Positions 16,339 to 22,774 of a stretch of 32,697 nucleotides of DNA are shown one piece after another. The position numbers were made by a program, and so were the translations under genes. The number at the start of each line of letters is the position of its first letter. The first letter of the stretch is position 1. The DNA is from Erythrobacter sp. SCN 62-14 (GTDB taxonomy: Bacteria > Pseudomonadota > Alphaproteobacteria > Sphingomonadales > Sphingomonadaceae): assembly GCA_001724215.1 (NCBI GenBank), contig MEDW01000042.1, positions 1-32,697 of the forward strand, read 5' to 3'. The notes under the pieces are model-generated. The model made no database searches and was not told the origin of the DNA. It saw only the letters and a list, made by a program, of their open reading frames with translations.

Positions 16339-17415
16339 CTTCAGCAAATGGCCTGATTTGTCGCGTTTGGTGGCAAGATACCGCGCATTATGCGGGTTTT
16401 CGGGGAGCTGATGCGGCACGCGTTCGGCCACTGTCACGCCCGCTGCCTCCAGCGCTGAAACCTTCGCCGGGTTGTTGGTGAGCAGGCGGATCGCGCGCGC
16501 GCCGAGCAGCTCCAGCATCCTCGCGGCCACCGGAAAATCGCGCGCTTCATCAGGCAGGCCCAGCCGTTGGTTCGCCTCCACCGTATCAAACCCTTGATCT
16601 TGCAGGCGATAGGCGCGCAGTTTGTTGATAAGGCCGATCCCGCGCCCTTCCTGCCGCATATAGAGAAGCACGCCCCACCCGCCTGAATCGCGCGCTTCCT
16701 GCGCCATCGCGTAGAGCGCGGCGTCGAGTTGGGGGCCGCAATCGCATTTGAGACTGCCGAGGATGTCGCCGGTGAGGCATTCGGAATGCAGCCGCACCAG
16801 CGGCAGCCGGTCGCCCGATTGCTTGCCGATAATCAGCGCCACGTGTTCGCGCAGGTCAGCAGCGGAACGGAACGCGACAATCTCGGCATCCTCGCAGGTT
16901 TGCACAGGCAGGCGCGCCCGGGTGATGATCTGCAAGGCGCCGCTTGCCTGATAGGCGGCAAGGTCTGATGCAGCGACAGGCTGGGCCTCGCCAGCCTCTT
17001 TGGGATTGACCATGAAGGCCGGCAAAATCCCCGCAATCCGCGCCAGTTCCAGCGCGGTGGCAGCGGTTTCGGCCCATGCCAATTCCTCGGCGCGGAACGG
17101 GCCTTTGAATGGGTTGCCTAGGTCCAGCGCCGGATCGGCAATCGGCAGGGCTTCGGTCATTGTGAACGCCGCCCCGCCCGCAATCAGCACCGGCGCGTGG
17201 GGAACAGCAGCCGCGCGCTGGTTGGCGAGTTTCAACGTCGCCGCGCGCGCGGCGGAGATCAGCATTTGCGGCGCGCTCGCCCCACGCGCGATCGCGGTTT
17301 CAACCGGCAGCAAGACCGGGCCATTGTCAAACGCCAGCGGCCAGCCGTGGCGCAGTGCATCGACCGCTTGCGCGGCGCGGCGTGCCGGAGATGGGTTGGG
17401 GGACGGCGCGTTCAG
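16336..17415 (-). CDS. ribA: GTP cyclohydrolase II RibA (probable CTG start)
   Basis: The enzyme converts GTP to the pyrimidine precursor of riboflavin. The catalytic domain (about 170-345) has the zinc cysteines in SECLTGD and KCDCG, RQEGRGIGL, and LLTNNP. It is preceded by an extended N-terminal region without the DHBP synthase motifs. The only ordinary start is a TTG at 17313, which would cut off a family-like segment (AVDALRHGWPLAF). The frame is open to a TGA just past 17415, with no ATG, GTG or TTG, but a CTG at 17415 overlaps the xthA stop (CTGA) and has GGAG eight bases upstream. That gives 359 residues. The stop codon lies inside the repeat element. Function is secure; the start is an inference. 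Confidence 0.85.
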   Translation of the reverse strand: MNAPSPNPSPARRAAQAVDALRHGWPLAFDNGPVLLPVETAIARGASAPQMLISAARAATLKLANQRAAAVPHAPVLIAGGAAFTMTEALPIADPALDLGNPFKGPFRAEELAWAETAATALELARIAGILPAFMVNPKEAGEAQPVAASDLAAYQASGALQIITRARLPVQTCEDAEIVAFRSAADLREHVALIIGKQSGDRLPLVRLHSECLTGDILGSLKCDCGPQLDAALYAMAQEARDSGGWGVLLYMRQEGRGIGLINKLRAYRLQDQGFDTVEANQRLGLPDEARDFPVAARMLELLGARAIRLLTNNPAKVSALEAAGVTVAERVPHQLPENPHNARYLATKRDKSGHLLK

Positions 17416-18200
17416 AGATCAAACTCCGTGATCAGCGGCACGTGATCGGAAGGCTTTTCCCAGCTGCGCGCGGCTTCGATTATTTGGTGCGCGCGCGCCT
17501 GCGCTGCAACCGCGCTGCTTGCCCACATATGATCGAGCCGGCGGCCCTTGTCATTTTCCTGCCAGCCGGGATTGCGATAGCTCCACCACGAATAATAGCG
17601 CTGCGGATGGGGCACAAACTGGCGGCCAAGATCAGCCCAGCCATGGGCTTCCTGCAAACGGGTGAGCCGTTCCACCTCAATCGGCGTGTGGCTGACGACC
17701 TTCAGCAATTGCTTGTGGCTCCAGACATCGCTTTCCAAGGGCGCAATGTTGAAATCACCCACCAGCAGCGTGGGGCGATCGAGCGTCTCTGACCAGCGGG
17801 TCATGCGTTCGAGAAAATCGAGCTTCTGGCCGAATTTGGGGTTCACTTCGCGATCAGGCACATCGCCGCCTGCGGGCACATAGACATTATCGATGGTAAG
17901 CCCGCAGCTCTCAACCTCCACAGCGATATGCCGCGCCTCGCCATTGGCCTGCCAGTCGTGGCGGTGCACCTCGCGGATCGGCACGCGGGCGATGGTGGCA
18001 ACCCCGTGATAGCCTTTCTGCCCGCTCACCGCCTGATGGGTATAGCCAAGCTCGGCCAAGGCTTCGGCCGGAAACAGATGGCTTTCGCACTTGATCTCTT
18101 GCAGGCACAGCACATCGGGCGCGTGCTCTGTGAGGAACTGCGCGACCAGCGGCATCCGCAGGCGCACCGAATTGATGTTCCAGGTGGCGACTTTCAGCAT
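17412..18200 (-). CDS. xthA: Exodeoxyribonuclease III (AP endonuclease)
   Basis: The 262-residue protein is an exonuclease III-type DNA repair nuclease that cuts at abasic sites and trims 3' ends. Catalytic residues are in place: Glu35 in LQEIKCE, Tyr107 in NVYVPAGG, Asp149 and Asn151 in VGDFNIAP, Asp223 in RRLDHMW and His253 in SDHVPL. The open frame starts at 18344, but the family start MLKVATWNINS is at 18200. No clear ribosome site precedes it. The stop codon overlaps the proposed ribA CTG start, so ribA translation may be coupled to xthA. It is divergent from the alkaline phosphatase. Confidence 0.93.
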   Translation of the reverse strand: MLKVATWNINSVRLRMPLVAQFLTEHAPDVLCLQEIKCESHLFPAEALAELGYTHQAVSGQKGYHGVATIARVPIREVHRHDWQANGEARHIAVEVESCGLTIDNVYVPAGGDVPDREVNPKFGQKLDFLERMTRWSETLDRPTLLVGDFNIAPLESDVWSHKQLLKVVSHTPIEVERLTRLQEAHGWADLGRQFVPHPQRYYSWWSYRNPGWQENDKGRRLDHMWASSAVAAQARAHQIIEAARSWEKPSDHVPLITEFDL

Positions 18201-18343
18201 GGCAGGGGCTGTAGGTGCGGCAAGCGGAAAAATCCACCCGTCCTCAAGTAGCGAAGCGATAGGACGACAAGAAAGCCCACCTTTCACTTTATTGTCGCAC
18301 AAGGAGCGGATAGCGCATCCCCACAGCCCATGGAGATTTGCCA

Positions 18344-19765
18344 ATGACCCGCGCCCGCCCGCTCGCCCTGCTGCTGGCTGCCAGCCTGTTGCCGCTGGCT
18401 GCCTGCACCACCACTGAAGGCGACGGGGCGCCTGTTGCGAGCGCTTCTGCTCCAGCGTCAGCGCAAGCCAAGAACGTGATCCTGTTCATCGGCGATGGCA
18501 TGGGCATTTCGACCATCACCGCCGCGCGCATCTATGACGGCCAAAAGCGCGGGGAAAGCGGCGAGGAGAACTCCTTAAGCTTTGAAAAGTTCGGCAACGT
18601 CGCGCTGGTCAAGACCTACAACACCAACGCGCAGGTGCCCGACAGCGCGGGCACGGCGACAGCCATCCATTCCGGCGTCAAAACCCGTATCGGCGTGCTT
18701 GGCATCGGGCCTGACGCCGAAAAAGGCGTCTGCGCCGATGCGCTTGCCCACCCTTTGCCCTTGCTCGGCGAGGAAGTGAAACGGCGCGGCGCGGCGCTCG
18801 GGATTGTCACCACCACGCGCCTCACCCATGCCACCCCGGCGAGCGTCTATGCCCGCAGCGCCGATCGTGATTGGGAATCGGACAGCCTCATTCCCGCCGA
18901 TCAACGGGATGCAGGGTGCAAGGATATCGCCCAACAGCTGGTTGATGCCGATTTCGATGTCGCGCTGGGTGGCGGCACGGCGGTGATGTTCGGACCTCAT
19001 GAAGGGGGCGCGCGCGGCGGTGCCGGGGCAGATTTGCCCGGTGATTGGGCGCGCCGCACCGATGGCAATGTGGTGTTTACCCGCGCCGACCTGGCCAAGG
19101 CGCCGCTGGATGGCCCGCTGCTCGGGCTCTTCTCGCCCAGCCACATGACCTACATGGCCGATCGCAAGCCCGATTCGTCCGAGCCCACGCTCACCGAAAT
19201 GACGGCCGCTGCGCTTGCGCGTCTCAAGGCGCATTCGGGCGGCTATTACCTGATGGTCGAAGGGGGGCGGATCGATCATGCCCACCACGAAGGCCGGGCA
19301 GGTTATGCCCTTGAAGAAACAGTCGAAATGGCCCGTGCGGTGCAATATGCTGTCGATAACACCGATCCGGCTGACACGCTCATCATGGTGACCGCAGATC
19401 ACAGCCATGTTTTCACCATTGCGGGCTATCCGCAGCGGGGGAATGACATTCTTGGGCTGGTGGTGCCACCCATCGGGCGCGGCGAGGATGGTGGCGACGG
19501 CGGGCCGTTGATGGCGGCTGATGGCAAGCCTTACGCCACGCTTGGCTATGCCAACGGGCCGGGCGCGGTGCAGGGCGAGCGACAAATTCCCCAGACGGGC
19601 CTTGCCGCACGCCAGCAGGCGCTCGTGCCATTGGGTTCAGAGACGCATGGCGGGGAGGATGTTGCTCTGTTCGCCACCGGGTCCGGGTCTGACCGGGTGC
19701 GCGGGGTGATCGAGCAGAATGTGATCTACCAGATTATCCGCAAGGCCTTGGGCTGGGCGGAATAG
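18344..19765 (+). CDS. Alkaline phosphatase, predicted lipoprotein
   Basis: The 473-residue protein belongs to the alkaline phosphatase family and would release phosphate from monoesters at the envelope. It has the metal site GDGMG (Asp51), the nucleophile in PDSAGTATA (Ser101), EGGRIDHAHHEG, TADHSH and the late metal histidine in ETHGGED. The leader MTRARPLALLLAASLLPLAAC ends in a lipobox with Cys21, so it is probably anchored as a lipoprotein rather than free. The ATG at 18344 has GGAG eight bases upstream. It is divergent from xthA, and an inverted TTGT-CGC-ACAA sits 42 bp upstream. The gene lies between two inverted copies of the palindromic element. Confidence 0.93.
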   Translation: MTRARPLALLLAASLLPLAACTTTEGDGAPVASASAPASAQAKNVILFIGDGMGISTITAARIYDGQKRGESGEENSLSFEKFGNVALVKTYNTNAQVPDSAGTATAIHSGVKTRIGVLGIGPDAEKGVCADALAHPLPLLGEEVKRRGAALGIVTTTRLTHATPASVYARSADRDWESDSLIPADQRDAGCKDIAQQLVDADFDVALGGGTAVMFGPHEGGARGGAGADLPGDWARRTDGNVVFTRADLAKAPLDGPLLGLFSPSHMTYMADRKPDSSEPTLTEMTAAALARLKAHSGGYYLMVEGGRIDHAHHEGRAGYALEETVEMARAVQYAVDNTDPADTLIMVTADHSHVFTIAGYPQRGNDILGLVVPPIGRGEDGGDGGPLMAADGKPYATLGYANGPGAVQGERQIPQTGLAARQQALVPLGSETHGGEDVALFATGSGSDRVRGVIEQNVIYQIIRKALGWAE

Positions 19766-19798
19766 GATTCGGTTTTTTTCGGCGGCAAGCGCCGGACG

Positions 19799-19814
19799 CG
19801 GGCCATTCGGCCCG
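19799..19814. repeat. Short hairpin downstream of the alkaline phosphatase
   Basis: CGGGCC-ATTC-GGCCCG forms a perfect 6-bp stem with a 4-base loop. A run of seven T at 19773-19779 precedes it, so the order is wrong for an intrinsic terminator on the plus strand. The surrounding 19766-19857 stretch holds no gene I can support. Confidence 0.4.
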
Positions 19815-19859
19815 GCTGGCCCCGCTTCGTTTGTCCAGCTGCGCTCCGGCTATCGCTGC

Positions 19860-19986
19860 ATAATACCAAGGTTCACTGGCGTGAACCCATACACCTCCCA
19901 CCCCACCTCCCCGCCCCTATCATTGGTGGCCGGGCGGGGAGGTGGGGTGGGCGGTATGAGCGAAGCTCAACGAGCTTAAGCATAAT
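19860..19986 (-). repeat. Palindromic intergenic element, copy 2 (inverted relative to copy 1)
   Basis: Read on the minus strand this matches 16199-16338 nearly base for base, apart from a deletion of about 20 bases in the central spacer and a few substitutions in the arms. The end hairpin GGTTCAC-tggc-GTGAACC is at 19870-19887; the G-rich arm at 19932-19951 has four runs of three or more G and so fits the G-quadruplex pattern; the other hairpin is at about 19963-19978. GCATAATACCA (19858-19868) and GCATAATACTA (19980-19990) form imperfect direct repeats at its edges. It lies downstream of the alkaline phosphatase and of a minus-strand RNA, again between convergent units. Confidence 0.85.
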
Positions 19987-19989
19987 ACT

Positions 19990-20020
19990 AGCGCGCTGAG
20001 ATGCTGACGCATCACGCGCT
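19990..20020. repeat. Imperfect palindrome
   Basis: AGCGCG (19990-19995) pairs with CGCGCT (20015-20020), and inside it GATGC-TGAC-GCATC (20000-20013) forms a second perfect stem. It abuts copy 2 of the larger element. No function is evident. Confidence 0.5.
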
Positions 20021-20048
20021 GGAATTGCTCAAGGGCCGCACGGGCTTA

Positions 20049-20085
20049 ACCAATGCGCGATGAGTGGGGCTCATCGCGCATTGGT
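20049..20085. repeat. Perfect 16-bp inverted repeat
   Basis: A 16-bp arm (ACCAATGCGCGATGAG) is followed by a 5-base loop (TGGGG) and its exact complement. No T-tract follows on the plus strand. On the minus strand the sequence after the stem is TAAGCCC. It lies downstream of the minus-strand RNA terminator and could be a second terminator, a cruciform or a REP-type element. Confidence 0.6.
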
Positions 20086-20159
20086 ATATGTTGCAGCAGC
20101 CAGTCGGCCTTGCGGTCGCGCCGGACGGTCAGCCTGTTGCCACATCGCAACCCATCAAC

Positions 20160-20196
20160 AAAAAACCCTCGACCCGGGGGCGATGGGTCGAGGGTT
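20160..20196 (-). terminator. Rho-independent terminator (minus strand)
   Basis: A perfect 12-bp stem (20164-20175 with 20185-20196, arm AACCCTCGACCC) with a 9-base loop is followed, on the minus strand, by six T. It ends the structured RNA at 20197-20330 and would also stop read-through from lolA. Confidence 0.9.
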
Positions 20197-20330
20197 CCAT
20201 AGCAGCGTTCGTCACGCTTGTTATGAGGCTACCTTCAGCGAAGGGTGGGCAACAGGGGGGAACCCGCCTTCGGCCGCCTCATGAGAATGAGATAGTCTCT
20301 CCTGCCTTTCACTGACATGAACGCGGCGCT
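20160..20330 (-). ncRNA. Structured small RNA, possibly 6S RNA
   Basis: The minus-strand transcript folds into one long rod. A closing stem joins GCGUUC (20324-20319) to GAACGC (20210-20205), extended inward by GUCA/UGAC (20316-20313 with 20214-20211) and outward by AGC/GCU. After a large internal bubble, AUGAGGC (20282-20276) pairs with GCCUCAU (20229-20223), then CGAAGG with CCUUCG and GGG with CCC lead to the apical loop. A strong terminator completes about 170 nt. Size and the single big bubble fit 6S RNA, the regulator that binds RNA polymerase. I name it by shape and resemblance only. The 5' end is approximate and no clear promoter was found. It lies downstream of lolA on the same strand. 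Confidence 0.6.
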
Positions 20331-20501
20331 TGGGGTGTCGTGTTTGTGCAAGTTTTTTCGCTTCCGAAGCGATTTCTACCGGCCAAGCGGCTTTGCCCTG
20401 GCCTGCCTGCGACCCAGCAGGTTGAAATAAAATCCATCAATAACAGTAACATGAAATGTTATTGCAAAGCTGTGCGGGCGGCTGAATTGCAAAATGGCAA
20501 T
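20331..20501. other. Non-coding gap between lolA and the structured RNA
   Basis: No gene is supported here. It contains a short palindrome, TCGCTTCCGAAGCGA (20358-20372), with six T on its left on the plus strand, and an AT-richer patch at 20425-20470 that is unusual for this GC-rich window. The RNA promoter may be here, but I see no good -10/-35 pair at the right spacing. Confidence 0.4.
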
Positions 20502-21170
20502 TTATGTCGGACGGCGGCTTGCCTTGCGCGGATCGCGGAAAGTGAATGTGCTGTCGGCGACATCCATGCCATAGCGGTGATTCGTCAACCTTACCGTGGT
20601 GCGATTATTCTGGGCATCAAGCGCTACCCAGTGGCTCAGTTGCAGCCCACCCGGCGCAGCGGCGCTCTTCACAAAGATCAGCGTGATAATGCCGAATTCA
20701 GGCTTGGCCGGATCGCGCACCTCGACGCTGATCACTTCGCTATTCCCGGTGGGCACCAGCTTGCCAAAGCGCTTCACATCGCGTGACGGATCAAACAACG
20801 CCCCGAGGGGAGAATTGGAGATCGGCCAACGCTCAACCTGGCTGACCTGATAATCAACCACGTAAAGCGACTTGCCATTGGAGACGACGAGAAAATCGGA
20901 ATTCTTGCCGTAATCAAAACGGATTTTTCCCGGCCGCTTCAAAGTCATCACGCCATTGGTCACACCGCCTTGCCGATCGGTTTGGGTGAAATCGGCCCGC
21001 ATCGTCGAAATGCCGCGCAAGGCACTAACAACCCGATCAAGCTCGCTTGCGTTTGATTGTGCGGCCAGGGGCGCAGGCGCGAAGGGCTGAGGCAGTGGCA
21101 ATGCAGACAGGGCCAAGGCGCCTGCGCCAAGGCCCGCGAGCATCGCACGGAAAGTGATGGGGTTGTTCAT
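20502..21170 (-). CDS. lolA: Outer membrane lipoprotein carrier protein LolA
   Basis: The 222-residue periplasmic chaperone carries lipoproteins from the LolCDE exporter to the outer membrane. A signal peptide spans about 1-38 (FRAMLAGLGAGALALSAL, ending near APLAAQS). The mature part has the LolA pattern: ISTMRADFTQTDRQGG, LKRPGKIRFDY, then DFLVVSNGKSLYVVDYQVSQVERWPI with the strands of the half-barrel. The frame is open to 21218, but the ATG at 21170 starts a normal signal peptide. No strong ribosome site is visible. It lies 81 bp after rpmG on the same strand, with a hairpin between. Several lipoproteins in this window would be its cargo. Confidence 0.9.
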   Translation of the reverse strand: MNNPITFRAMLAGLGAGALALSALPLPQPFAPAPLAAQSNASELDRVVSALRGISTMRADFTQTDRQGGVTNGVMTLKRPGKIRFDYGKNSDFLVVSNGKSLYVVDYQVSQVERWPISNSPLGALFDPSRDVKRFGKLVPTGNSEVISVEVRDPAKPEFGIITLIFVKSAAAPGGLQLSHWVALDAQNNRTTVRLTNHRYGMDVADSTFTFRDPRKASRRPT

Positions 21171-21219
21171 GCGCCAGCAGATAGGCCGGTTGGCTTGAAC
21201 TGTCGATGAATTCTGCATT

Positions 21220-21237
21220 CTCGGTAATTCTACCGAG
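21220..21237. repeat. Hairpin between rpmG and lolA
   Basis: CTCGGTA-ATTC-TACCGAG is a perfect 7-bp stem with a 4-base loop, 14 bases beyond the rpmG stop. The bases after it on the minus strand (AATGCAG) are not T-rich, so it may stabilise the rpmG mRNA or reduce read-through rather than end transcription. Confidence 0.45.
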
Positions 21238-21251
21238 CAAAGCCGGAGATC

Positions 21252-21419
21252 TTACTTGATCTTGGCTTCCTTGAATTCGACATGCTTCTTCGCCACCGGA
21301 TCATACTTGCGGAAGCTCATCTTCTCGGTGGTGTTGCGCGGGTTCTTCTTCGTGACGTAGAAAAAGCCGGTGCCTTCGCTCGAAACGAGGCGGATCTTGA
21401 CGGTTGCGGGCTTCGCCAT
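21252..21419 (-). CDS. rpmG: Ribosomal protein bL33
   Basis: The 55-residue protein is the large-subunit protein bL33: [14 protein letters not shown], then [21 protein letters not shown] and [10 protein letters not shown]. It lacks the four zinc cysteines, so it is the cysteine-free form, which does not depend on zinc. The start at 21419 has AGGAAC seven bases upstream; a longer open frame to 21530 is not conserved. It is followed by a hairpin and lolA. The 274 bp upstream (21420-21693) contain no gene I can support and presumably hold its promoter. Confidence 0.96.
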   Translation of the reverse strand: MAKPATVKIRLVSSEGTGFFYVTKKNPRNTTEKMSFRKYDPVAKKHVEFKEAKIK

Positions 21420-21693
21420 GGCGGGTTCCTGATCAGAATAAGGCGGCCAGTGCGGCCAGAAACAAAACGGGCGGCACGCACGAGTTTCCCCGGAGCGCCG
21501 CCGACAGGTGCGCGCCAATGGGCGAATCATGGGGAAAAGTCAAGGATGCGCATGTGCGGGGCTTCGCCATCGCGATCGGTTGATTTGCCGCCCGTCCTCC
21601 CGGCCCTGCCACCCTGAGCGAATGGTGTCTTTAGTAGCCGACTTGGGCCAAAGGTCACAAGCGGGTGGGGAGGTCAGGGCAACCGCAGCCCCT

Positions 21694-22122
21694 TTACCAA
21701 TCCGCGCTGCTGGGGCGTCCCCGTCCGGCCTTCACCGCGCCGCGCGCTTTCTTGACCTTCAGCCGCTCGGTCTTGCCCACCCGATTAAGGCGCGTCTTGG
21801 CGCGGGCCTTGGGCAGGGTGTGCGCTGCTTGCAGCAAGGCAGCAAGCTTGGCGCGCGCATCCTCGCGATTGGCCTCGCGGGTGCGGTGGGCCTTTGAGGT
21901 GAGGATCAGATCGCCATTGCTCGCCAGCTTGCTTCCGGCCAGCGCCTTCAGCCGCGCAAACACCGCAGGCGCCAGCCCCAGCCGGAACACATTGACGCGC
22001 AGCTCGACTTCGGTGGCGACCTTGTTGGCGTTCTGCCCGCCCGGGCCAGAGCCTGCGAGGAAACTCTCCTCAACAAGCGATAGAGCGCGGGTAAGAACCG
22101 ATTCGGACAGGCTCTCACCCAT
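21694..22122 (-). CDS. arfB: Alternative ribosome-rescue factor ArfB (peptidyl-tRNA hydrolase)
   Basis: The 142-residue protein matches ArfB/YaeJ, which frees stalled ribosomes by hydrolysing peptidyl-tRNA. The release-factor GGQ motif is at 28-30 in GSGPGGQNANKVATEVELR. The C-terminal tail is rich in Lys and Arg (about 105-140), as needed for binding in the empty mRNA channel. Length agrees with the family. It starts 8 bases inside the end of the pseudouridine synthase gene, so the two are co-transcribed and probably coupled. Confidence 0.93.
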   Translation of the reverse strand: MGESLSESVLTRALSLVEESFLAGSGPGGQNANKVATEVELRVNVFRLGLAPAVFARLKALAGSKLASNGDLILTSKAHRTREANREDARAKLAALLQAAHTLPKARAKTRLNRVGKTERLKVKKARGAVKAGRGRPSSADW

Positions 22123-22774
22123 CGCTCACCCCAAAGCTGCGGAAGTCGGCAGGCAGCGGCGAGTTTGCTTCGATCGGCGTCTTGCCCGCGCGCGTCATTG
22201 CGAGGCTTACCGCGTGCAGCATGGTGCGCTTGGCCGCGCCTTGCGTCCCTGCGCCATAGACCGGATCGCCCAGCAAAGGCGCGCCAAGGCCCTTGAGGGC
22301 ATGCACCCGCAATTGATGCGTGCGGCCGGTTTCGGGGCGAAAGCGGATCAGGCTGTGCGCGCCCAGCGTTTCCACCAACTCCCAGTGCGAAACCGCGGGC
22401 TTGCCTTTCTTGGCCACGATCATCCGCCAGCCTTTTTCGGCCGAGCTGATCTTGGCGAGCGCCAGCTCAATTGTCCCGCTGGTGCCGGGGGGATGGCCAG
22501 CCAGGAGCGCGAGATAGGTCTTGGCCACGGCGCGTTCTTCAAAAGCGCGATTGAACCGGGCGAGCGCCTTGGGATTGCGGGCGAGGAGCAGGCAGCCGGA
22601 CGTGTCCGTGTCCAGCCGGTGCACCGCCACAGGTTCGCGCTGAAACCCCAGACGCAGGGCATCAAGGTGATTGACAAGGCTCGGCCCGCCCTTGCGCGGG
22701 CGGTCAATCGGCAGGCCGGCAGGCTTGTCAATCACCAGCGCCTCGCCGTCTTCATAGAGGATGGGAAGCGTCAT
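22115..22774 (-). CDS. RluA-family RNA pseudouridine synthase
   Basis: The 219-residue protein is a single-domain RluA-type enzyme that isomerises uridine in rRNA or tRNA. It has the start segment ILYEDGEALVIDKPAG, the catalytic HRLDTDTSG with Asp55 (52-60), and RTHQLRVH later. There is no S4 domain, as in RluA itself, which has the same length. The target base cannot be told from sequence alone. The ATG at 22774 overlaps the pabB-pabC stop by 4 bp (ATGA), so it belongs to that operon; the open frame to 22819 is only read-through. arfB follows with an 8-bp overlap. Confidence 0.9.
   Translation of the reverse strand: MTLPILYEDGEALVIDKPAGLPIDRPRKGGPSLVNHLDALRLGFQREPVAVHRLDTDTSGCLLLARNPKALARFNRAFEERAVAKTYLALLAGHPPGTSGTIELALAKISSAEKGWRMIVAKKGKPAVSHWELVETLGAHSLIRFRPETGRTHQLRVHALKGLGAPLLGDPVYGAGTQGAAKRTMLHAVSLAMTRAGKTPIEANSPLPADFRSFGVSDG

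Noticed and set aside
18292-18302. TTGT-CGC-ACAA as a phosphate-regulon box upstream of the alkaline phosphatase
   Set aside because: It is a short palindrome and does not match the direct-repeat layout of PhoB boxes; phosphate control cannot be claimed.
16199-19990. Composite transposon flanked by insertion sequences
   Set aside because: The flanking repeats are about 130 bp, have no transposase gene, and the enclosed genes are housekeeping types.
20060-20315. Short plus-strand open frames of 74-83 codons
   Set aside because: They run through a perfect 16-bp inverted repeat, a strong terminator and a structured RNA, and have no ribosome site or protein-like composition.
21420-21693. Possible small gene upstream of rpmG
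   Set aside because: The open frames have no family resemblance or good start site; the stretch is better treated as non-coding.
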